6,644 nucleotides of DNA from Spirochaetaceae bacterium (lineage in GTDB: Bacteria; Spirochaetota; Spirochaetia; Treponematales; Treponemataceae), in contig JAISVD010000253.1 in the NCBI GenBank assembly GCA_031271875.1, positions 1-6,644 on the forward strand, read 5' to 3'. Below are positions 1 through 5,418 of this stretch, in pieces. Positions within the stretch are counted from its first letter, which is position 1. Each line of letters begins with the position of its first letter. Position numbers and translations under genes: made by a program. The notes under the pieces are model-generated. The model saw only the letters and a program-made list of their open reading frames with translations, ran no database searches and had not been told where the DNA came from.

Positions 1-1128
1 GGAGGGGAGGGGGAATTCGAAAAGTGTAAAGCCCTCGAGAAATGGCTTGAAAAAAACGGCTTTACCGGGGTTGAACGTTTTGACGCCCCCGATCCGAGGG
101 TGCCCTCAGGAGTACGCCCAACCCTGGTAGTTACCATTCCCGGCCGGGACAGTTCCCGTGCCGTGTGGATAATGTCCCATACCGATGTTGTTCCCGTCGG
201 TGAACTCTCCCTCTGGAATACCGACCCCTGGAGGGTGATCGAAAAAGAGGGGCGGATCTACGGGCGCGGCGTGGAGGATAACCAGCAGGGGCTTGTTTCG
301 TCGATATTTGCTGCCCGTGCTTTTATAGAGGAAAAACTCCTTCCGGTATGTACGGTAAAGCTCCTCTTTGTTGCGGACGAGGAGGTCGGTTCCGCCTGCG
401 GGATCCGCTACCTGCTGGAAAATCATGCTCTTTTTGGAAAAGATGATATTATCGTTATCCCCGACGGCGGCGATACAGAAGGGACCGCCATCGAAGTGGC
501 GGAAAAGAACCTGCTCTGGCTCAGAATTATCGTTAAGGGCAAACAAACTCATGGCTCCCGGCCCGACGAGGGCGCGAACGCCCACCTCGCGGGGGCCGCT
601 CTGGCGCTCTCCCTCAATGAGATGGAGACCTTTTTTGACAAACGGGACAGGCTTTTTCACCCCGACAAATCGACCTTCCAGCCCACAAAACAGGAGGTCA
701 ATGTCCCCAATATAAATACCATACCCGGTGAGGATGTGTTTTACATGGACTGCCGCATCCTTCCCTGCTACACCCTTGACACGGTCCGCTCGGAGATCCT
801 CAGACGTATTGCTGCGGTAGAACGGAAATACGGCGTTTCAATCACCTTCACCGAAGAGCAGGCTGTGGAGTCCCCCGCGACCCCTGTGGACGCTCCCGTA
901 GTGAAGGCCCTCTCCCGGGCGATAAAACAGGTATATGGAAAGGAACCTCATCCTGTGGGTGTCGGCGGCGGTACTGTCGCGGCCTATCTGCGTAAATCCG
1001 GGTTCAATGCGGCGGTCTGGAGCAGGGTGGAGGATACCGCTCATCAGCCCAATGAAAACTGTATTATCGATAATCTCATCGGAGATGCCGGGGTTATGGC
1101 GTTTCTGATGTTGAACGCAGATACATAA
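1..1128 (+). CDS. M20 family metallo-hydrolase (ArgE/DapE-like), 5'-partial
   Basis: Zinc-type amidohydrolase of the ArgE/DapE/carboxypeptidase clan, probably cytoplasmic, cleaving an amide bond in an N-acyl amino acid or small peptide. The reading frame is open from base 1, so the GTG at 100 is internal. 375 residues are visible and, from family length, roughly 30-40 are missing; the first visible residues (GGEGE) fit the usual N-terminal stretch of this subgroup. In visible numbering the expected metal-site residues are all present: HTD (H60, with D62), bridging D93 in GRGVEDNQQG, catalytic/metal pair E127-E128 in VADEEVGS, D155 in IPDGGD, and H348 in DTAHQPNE. H184 in THGSRP is the lid/dimer-domain histidine. 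It most resembles the group often labelled 'M20 family metallo-hydrolase' in archaea and spirochaetes, where names such as diaminopimelate enzyme are unproven, so the substrate is left open. It ends in TAA and converges with the leftward operon; nothing visible ties it to those genes. Confidence 0.9.
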   Translation, partial: GGEGEFEKCKALEKWLEKNGFTGVERFDAPDPRVPSGVRPTLVVTIPGRDSSRAVWIMSHTDVVPVGELSLWNTDPWRVIEKEGRIYGRGVEDNQQGLVSSIFAARAFIEEKLLPVCTVKLLFVADEEVGSACGIRYLLENHALFGKDDIIVIPDGGDTEGTAIEVAEKNLLWLRIIVKGKQTHGSRPDEGANAHLAGAALALSLNEMETFFDKRDRLFHPDKSTFQPTKQEVNVPNINTIPGEDVFYMDCRILPCYTLDTVRSEILRRIAAVERKYGVSITFTEEQAVESPATPVDAPVVKALSRAIKQVYGKEPHPVGVGGGTVAAYLRKSGFNAAVWSRVEDTAHQPNENCIIDNLIGDAGVMAFLMLNADT

Positions 1129-1157
1129 GAAGTAACACCCTGGTCAGCCCCTGCGCC
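1129..1157. other. Convergent intergenic gap
   Basis: These 29 bases separate the TAA of the M20 gene from the TAA of the leftward TIGR03545 gene. I see no stable GC-rich stem followed by a T run on either strand, so neither transcription unit has an obvious intrinsic terminator here. Termination may be Rho-dependent, or the transcripts may overlap at their 3' ends. Confidence 0.6.
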
Positions 1158-3422
1158 TTATGGTTGGAAGAGCTTCTTCAACGTATCCGCTGTGTTCTTG
1201 CCGGTGTCTCCGAGGGCATCCTCCACAGCTCCCGTAGCTGCCTGTTTTAGCCCAGCGGTTGCCTCATCGGTATATTTCTTTATCAGGGCGTTGAGCTCAT
1301 CCTGCTTGGACTTGATGATTTTATCCACATTTTGCAGATCATCCACGGTCTTCTTTGCGGTTGATACAATCCCGTTAAACTGGTCGATCTCCGAAGAATA
1401 ACTCTCCCGCTGTTTTGCGATAAAATCCTCGGCATACGTGCGGACTTCGGCTTTCACCTGGTCGAGGAGTTTGTTTATCTGATTCTGGAAAGATGCGGCA
1501 ATGACCTTGTCCATATCCGTGGATATATCAAGATTGAAGGAGCCTGAATTATGTATGAGTATCTCCAGGGCGAGGTCGATCTGTTTTATATCAGCCAGAA
1601 TACCGGAATAGATATTATATACGAACACCGGATCGAATTGTTCCACCTTTATCTGGGAGCCGAGAATATCCACATCCGAATCGATAGTGACCGATCCATC
1701 GGACTTGACAACTACCCCGCCGCCTGCGCCGAGGGTTCCCGTTACGGAGGGCGCGCCGGTCGCATCTCCTGTGGAAAAAGAGACCGGAAATCCGCCCACA
1801 TCAAAGGACACATTCACCGGTTCCGTGGCAGCGGTGCGGGGGTCGATAATACCTGAGAGGTCTCCGGTTTTGCCCAAAGCGGCAACATCAAGCTGAACCG
1901 TCACCGGCTTGTTGATCAGATCGGCATCGTTGCTGATGTCTTGTACAACACCGCTGCCCGCAAAACCATCGGCCTCGCTCAGCACGGAAAGGGCAATGTG
2001 TTTCAAATAGAGCGTAGGAACCGGCCGTTTCCCGAAATTGAAATTGCGCCCCGGCAGCCGTTCAATCGCGGAGGATTTGCTTTTAAGGGTCTCCGGTTCC
2101 TCTTTCTTCTTTGAAGAATTGCTCTTTATCTGATCAACAAGGGAGAGCCCCTGCTCGATATAGGGATAATACACCCCCAGAGTATTGACGGCAAAGGTGG
2201 TAAAAAGACCGGAGAGCAGATTCATCCCCGAATCAAGATTGAAAGATCTGATTGAATCCGCGATCCCGGTAAGCCGTTTCATATCGGCGCTCAGCGCATT
2301 TTCCGTTTCCGACACGAGCTCCTTGACAGTCTGGGTATCAGTGTTGATATCGCTGACGATCTTTTGGGAAAGCTCTATAGAGCTTTTCACTGTTCCCGAT
2401 GCGGACTGTACTGTTTTGAGCGCATTCCGGGCATCCTCGATATTCTGTATCTGATCTACCCGGAGCGCGGCCACAGCGTTCCCGTCGGCGATGGCCTGCT
2501 TTACCTGCTCTTCAACGGATTTCTGCTGGGCCTGCCACTTTTCCGTCAGGGCGGGAACAGCAGCCTGTATCTTCTTGATAACATCCGGGGAGAGCAGGGA
2601 ATCGATCTCCCGGTTAATATAGGCCTGAGGATCAAGCTGGTCCTTTATCGCATCAAGCCCCGAAGCAACCGATATATTCGACTTTACATTACTGATCTCG
2701 TTCTGGATCGCTACGGCGATAGGGTTCGGTTTTGCTTCGGCTTTCTTCTTATCCGCTTTCTTCTGTTTTTTCGGAGGCAGCGCGCCCGAGGTTGTCCGGG
2801 GGGTGTTCCATGTCACTCCGGTGACTTCCACATTTTCGGCGACCACCTTGCCTCTGGTCAGCTCCGGAAGGTTGAAGAAAAGCTCAAACCGTCCGATTTC
2901 GAAAAGGTTTTTCATCGGAGCGTTTTTGTTGGCGACGGCTACCCCGTCAAGCATGAATCTGGTATGGAGCAGATCAAAATCGATATCCCGGATATCGCAC
3001 CGGGCGCCGAAGGCGCTTTCAAGCGCATTTGTTATGACTATACGGGCGATCACGTTACGGAATACCGTAAAGACAAGACAGACAGCGGTGACACAGATAA
3101 CCGCCGCCAGAATAGCGGTAAGATTGAAGCGTCCCTTCTGGCGCTTCAGATCCTTCTCGATCTTCTTCAGCCTTTTTCCTTGAGCGGGTTCCGTCACCTG
3201 TGACGTATCAATCCGGTAAAATACCTTTCCGTTTTTCTCGTTTGTTTCGGAGATAAAAAGTCCCTGAATAAATTCCCTGTCCGCCGGAACATACAATCTG
3301 TGAAGGAGCTTTTTGTCGTATTTTTTTTCGGAATATCTCTTTTTGAAAAGTCCGGGTATCTTGATCTTCTTCGGCCGCTTCTCTTTCTTCGGGGGGTTCT
3401 CCTGTTTTGGTTCTTTACTCAT
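1158..3422 (-). CDS. TIGR03545 family envelope protein, AsmA-like segment plus coiled coils
   Basis: A 754-residue protein of unknown function, recognised as TIGR03545 from its layout and its coupled partner. Residues 1-98 are very Lys-rich and end in a basic patch (KRLKKIEKDLKRQK). One membrane helix follows at about 101-121, so positive-inside predicts a cytoplasmic N-terminus and a periplasmic body. Residues 130-205 look like the start of AsmA/DUF748-type proteins (hydrophobic beta pattern with LDGVAVANK, then NLFEIGRFEL, then a GKVVAENVEVTGV-like strand). A Lys/Ala linker (217-232) leads to a long heptad-rich helical stretch (about 240-395), a second Lys-rich patch (437-443), a Gly/Asp/Val beta-rich domain (about 459-640), and a second helical coiled coil (about 641-735). 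The ATG overlaps the upstream TGA (ATGA), with AAAGGA nine bases before it. It is probably last in its operon. Envelope assembly or lipid/glycan handling is inference only. Confidence 0.87.
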   Translation of the reverse strand: MSKEPKQENPPKKEKRPKKIKIPGLFKKRYSEKKYDKKLLHRLYVPADREFIQGLFISETNEKNGKVFYRIDTSQVTEPAQGKRLKKIEKDLKRQKGRFNLTAILAAVICVTAVCLVFTVFRNVIARIVITNALESAFGARCDIRDIDFDLLHTRFMLDGVAVANKNAPMKNLFEIGRFELFFNLPELTRGKVVAENVEVTGVTWNTPRTTSGALPPKKQKKADKKKAEAKPNPIAVAIQNEISNVKSNISVASGLDAIKDQLDPQAYINREIDSLLSPDVIKKIQAAVPALTEKWQAQQKSVEEQVKQAIADGNAVAALRVDQIQNIEDARNALKTVQSASGTVKSSIELSQKIVSDINTDTQTVKELVSETENALSADMKRLTGIADSIRSFNLDSGMNLLSGLFTTFAVNTLGVYYPYIEQGLSLVDQIKSNSSKKKEEPETLKSKSSAIERLPGRNFNFGKRPVPTLYLKHIALSVLSEADGFAGSGVVQDISNDADLINKPVTVQLDVAALGKTGDLSGIIDPRTAATEPVNVSFDVGGFPVSFSTGDATGAPSVTGTLGAGGGVVVKSDGSVTIDSDVDILGSQIKVEQFDPVFVYNIYSGILADIKQIDLALEILIHNSGSFNLDISTDMDKVIAASFQNQINKLLDQVKAEVRTYAEDFIAKQRESYSSEIDQFNGIVSTAKKTVDDLQNVDKIIKSKQDELNALIKKYTDEATAGLKQAATGAVEDALGDTGKNTADTLKKLFQP

Positions 3423-3943
3423 CCCATGAAATCCTTTGCATTCGATGCATTGATTATCTGTTTGATAATCGGCAGGTTATAGAAAAGCTTCAAAAGTTTG
3501 CTCTGCGCTATTTTCGGCTGCAATACCTTGCGGTACTGCACAATCAGTATCCTGACGCACAGGTAAACGGGAATATACAGTACCAGTCCGGCCACAAGAC
3601 CTCCCGCGACCATGGTATTGTTGAATCCGGTAAATATGACAAAGGGAGTATCATACAGAACCGTATATACCGGCCTGAGCGGAGCAAAGGAGAGCACATA
3701 TTCTCCGATTCCCTCTGTCAGAACATCCGCAAAAGGCACCACAAGGGAGAGCAGGATCAGGGAGATGAAAAACGCGCCCTTATTCATGCGAATAAAAAGA
3801 GAGAGGCAAAACAGAAATACCCACAACAGATTTGCCCGGGGAATCAGCGCCAGCAGCAGGCCCAGGGATACCCCATGGGCAATGTCTCCCGGATGAGCGT
3901 TGGCGTTCAGGGCGCTGAAAAACTGTTTTATGTATTTAAACAT
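3419..3943 (-). CDS. TIGR03546 family (DUF2062-like) small membrane protein
   Basis: A 174-residue, strongly hydrophobic inner-membrane protein of unknown function. After an amphipathic N-terminus comes the signature-like HPGDIAHGVSLGLLLALIP (residues 17-35), the pattern shared by DUF2062/TIGR03546 proteins, running into a hydrophobic block to about residue 50. Further membrane segments are likely at about 57-75 and 100-136 (possibly two helices), followed by a basic, probably cytoplasmic tail (about 137-174). The start is placed at the ATG at 3943, because a nearly ideal AGGAGGTGA precedes it with a five-base spacer counted from GGAGG. The GTG at 3949 would lie within that ribosome site. The gene's TGA overlaps the ATG of the TIGR03545 gene. 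Families TIGR03546 and TIGR03545 recur as a two-gene pair in diderm genomes, so the product probably works with, inserts or anchors its large neighbour; that role is inference. Confidence 0.87.
   Translation of the reverse strand: MFKYIKQFFSALNANAHPGDIAHGVSLGLLLALIPRANLLWVFLFCLSLFIRMNKGAFFISLILLSLVVPFADVLTEGIGEYVLSFAPLRPVYTVLYDTPFVIFTGFNNTMVAGGLVAGLVLYIPVYLCVRILIVQYRKVLQPKIAQSKLLKLFYNLPIIKQIINASNAKDFMG
3432..3437 (-). promoter_or_regulatory. Shine-Dalgarno for TIGR03545 gene
   Basis: AAAGGA on the minus strand lies nine bases before the ATG at 3422, inside the last codons of the upstream gene. It is a modest match. Together with the ATGA overlap it suggests that ribosomes finishing the upstream gene supply most initiations. 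Confidence 0.45.
3437..3470 (-). repeat. Two adjacent inverted repeats before the TIGR03545 start
   Basis: Within the 3' end of the TIGR03546 gene lie a perfect 7-base inverted repeat (GATTATC at 3464-3470 on the minus strand and GATAATC at 3452-3458, loop AAACA) and, downstream, a 5-base one (TGCAT/ATGCA, 3437-3449, loop CGA). The second ends next to the AAAGGA ribosome site. They could fold as small mRNA hairpins at the coupled start, but both are AT-rich and coding, so a chance origin is quite possible. Confidence 0.3.
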
Positions 3944-3945
3944 AC

Positions 3946-3954
3946 TCACCTCCT
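3946..3954 (-). promoter_or_regulatory. Strong Shine-Dalgarno for TIGR03546 gene (sets the start)
   Basis: The minus strand reads AGGAGGTGA, a full-length match to the usual 16S rRNA 3' end, placed correctly for the ATG at 3943. It overlaps the GTG at 3949 and therefore argues against that longer start. The match is much stronger than at the neighbouring genes, which suggests efficient independent initiation here even though the pair lies downstream of polysaccharide genes. Confidence 0.8.
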
Positions 3955-3979
3955 ATATTTAGTATACAGGTAAAGTCAG

Positions 3980-5347
3980 CTATATTCCCGCCCTCCTGAA
4001 TACCGTCATAATGGTCTTGAAAAAGATAGAAATATCCAGAAAAAAGGACATATTTTTTATGTAGTACAGATCGTACTGGAGTTTTTTATAGGTATCTTCA
4101 ATCGAAGGGGAGTGATACTCCCCCGATACCTGATCCCAGCCGGTAATTCCCGGTTTTACAAGCATCCGCTGGTTGTAAAAGGGCACTTCCTTTTCCAGTT
4201 CATGGATAAGCTCAGGCCGTTCGGGCCGGGGACCGACAAAACTCATATCCCCTTTGAGTACATTGAGGAACTGGGGAAGCTCATCGATTCTGGTTTTTCT
4301 CATGAAATTCCCGAACCGGGTAATCCTCGGATCATTCTCGCCTGTGGGCTTGAAAGTATTATTGTCTGTCCTCATGGTCCTGAATTTCAGGATGGTAAAG
4401 GGTTTTCCGTAAAGTCCCGCGCGGATTTGTTTGAAAAAAACCGGCCCCGGACTTTCCAGTTTAATTATGAGCATGATGAAAGGCCAGAAGGGAATAGTAA
4501 TAATACTGAAAATAAGGGAGATGAAGATATCACAGGCCCGCTTGAAAAAGCGGTACATATTCCTGGAATTGAGGTCGATATTGCGGAGAAACCAGAGCTC
4601 ATTGACCGCGCCTATGGGTATCTTCCTCATATATATTTCGTAAAAATCGGGGATATTGATAAAACGCACATGATGCTGGAGCAGATTGAACAGGGCGCTT
4701 CTGATCTCGTAGGAAAGCTCTTTCTCACCTGCCAGAACAACCATATTGACCTTGTTATCCTCGATTTCATGTATAAATTGCGAAGCATCTTTTACCACGG
4801 GAATACCGTAACAGCTGTCTGCGGGGTAGTCCTCTTCAAGTATACGGAACGCCTGGTATCCCATATATGAAAAATTGTCCATATAGCGCAGAAGATCGAT
4901 GACCGTGTCGTTGATTCCGGCAAAGGCTATATTCATCCTGGGCAGCAGCTTGACGGATACTGCATTGAAACCCCAGCGCCACAGCGCTATAAGACAGAGG
5001 GATATACAGGAGTAGAGCACCATCACTGTTTTCGGGAGTATCTCCGGGTTCGGAAGAAGATAGAAGAGCGCGAACCCTCCGAGCATTCCTATGATAGCAA
5101 CGAAGGTTATAAAGGAGACGGTTTTATACCCCTTGAAAGGCATCTCCAGAGAGTACAGTCCCACTGTGTAAAGCCCTACGATCCAGAGGACGATGATCGG
5201 GATAAAATACAACAGGTGGTCAAGAAAATAGCTGAGGTCGGGGATCTCTCTTCTCCGGATCAGGAGCGTGAGAAACAGTGCCGCAATGAGGAACAATACA
5301 TCAACGCAGGCAATGAAAAATTGTTTTTTCTTTCGTGATATGTTCAT
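3980..5347 (-). CDS. Polyprenyl glycosylphosphotransferase (exopolysaccharide sugar transferase)
   Basis: A 455-residue inner-membrane enzyme that transfers a sugar-1-phosphate from a nucleotide sugar to undecaprenyl phosphate, the first step of exopolysaccharide or O-antigen repeat assembly. The N-terminus has four likely membrane helices (about 9-30, 42-65, 77-98, 107-123). Next is a degenerate CoA-binding/Rossmann-like region (about 138-240) and then a WFLRNI linker. The C-terminal PF02397 domain (about 268-455) has the hydrophobic re-entrant helix and SPGPVFF (299-305), KFRTM (321-325), the catalytic Asp-Glu in DELPQ (355-359), GDMSFVGPRPE (366-376), PGITGW (399-404) and YDLYYIKN near the end. 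Length and layout fit the long PGT class (TIGR03025/TIGR03013-like) rather than the short PglC-type enzymes. A TTG at 5353 would add two residues, but GGAG sits directly against it and six bases before the ATG at 5347, so the ATG is preferred. The sugar (Glc, Gal or an N-acetyl-hexosamine) cannot be read from the sequence. Confidence 0.92.
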   Translation of the reverse strand: MNISRKKKQFFIACVDVLFLIAALFLTLLIRRREIPDLSYFLDHLLYFIPIIVLWIVGLYTVGLYSLEMPFKGYKTVSFITFVAIIGMLGGFALFYLLPNPEILPKTVMVLYSCISLCLIALWRWGFNAVSVKLLPRMNIAFAGINDTVIDLLRYMDNFSYMGYQAFRILEEDYPADSCYGIPVVKDASQFIHEIEDNKVNMVVLAGEKELSYEIRSALFNLLQHHVRFINIPDFYEIYMRKIPIGAVNELWFLRNIDLNSRNMYRFFKRACDIFISLIFSIITIPFWPFIMLIIKLESPGPVFFKQIRAGLYGKPFTILKFRTMRTDNNTFKPTGENDPRITRFGNFMRKTRIDELPQFLNVLKGDMSFVGPRPERPELIHELEKEVPFYNQRMLVKPGITGWDQVSGEYHSPSIEDTYKKLQYDLYYIKNMSFFLDISIFFKTIMTVFRRAGI

Positions 5348-5353
5348 TTTCAA

Positions 5354-5357
5354 CTCC
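5354..5357 (-). promoter_or_regulatory. Shine-Dalgarno for the sugar transferase (sets the start)
   Basis: GGAG on the minus strand lies six bases before the ATG at 5347 and zero bases before the alternative TTG at 5353. Only the ATG has workable spacing, so the start was moved two codons inward. Confidence 0.65.
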
Positions 5358-5387
5358 GGATCCTGCCAGAATTATCCTTATTTATAA

Positions 5388-5406
5388 TCCGCCGAAACGG
5401 GGCGGA
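5388..5406 (-). other. GC-rich hairpin between ugd and the sugar transferase gene
   Basis: A perfect 6-base stem (TCCGCC/GGCGGA) with a 7-base loop lies 12 bases after the ugd stop, within the 71-base gap between the two genes. On the minus strand it is followed by ATTATAAATAAGG rather than a run of T, so it is not a classic terminator. It could stabilise the upstream mRNA or mark a processing site. Nothing else recognisable is in the gap apart from the ribosome site. Confidence 0.4.
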
Positions 5407-5418
5407 CGACAACCTTTT

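Noticed and set aside
1..13. G-rich start of the window (possible G-quadruplex or strong ribosome site).
   Set aside because: It is in frame with the M20 gene and encodes the Gly/Glu stretch (GGEGE) typical of this subgroup, so it is coding sequence.
106..660. A 184-codon open frame on the - strand opposite the M20 gene.
   Set aside because: The + frame contains every M20 metal ligand; the antisense frame has no recognisable content.
1160..1180. Partly self-complementary TTGAAGAAGCTCTTCCAA near the end of the TIGR03545 gene, considered as a terminator.
   Set aside because: The stem is imperfect, lies before the stop codon and is not followed by a T run on either strand.
2364..3203. A 279-codon open frame on the + strand opposite the TIGR03545 gene.
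   Set aside because: The minus-strand frame has a membrane helix, an AsmA-like pattern and a coupled start. The + frame has no recognisable domain or ribosome site and its composition mirrors the real gene.
3961..3966. TATACT on the minus strand, a possible -10 box just before the TIGR03546 gene.
   Set aside because: There is no acceptable -35 hexamer at 16-18 bases (GGGAAT at 17), and TG is not spaced as an extended -10. It would leave only a short leader. A weak internal promoter is possible but not supported.
3407..3973. A 188-codon open frame on the + strand opposite the TIGR03546 gene.
   Set aside because: The minus-strand gene has an excellent Shine-Dalgarno sequence and a family signature. 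The + frame is low-complexity and polar, with no family resemblance.
4112..4870. A 252-codon open frame on the + strand opposite the sugar transferase.
   Set aside because: It lies antisense to conserved catalytic motifs (DELPQ, GPRPE) whose sequence is dictated by the minus strand. It shows no domain of its own.
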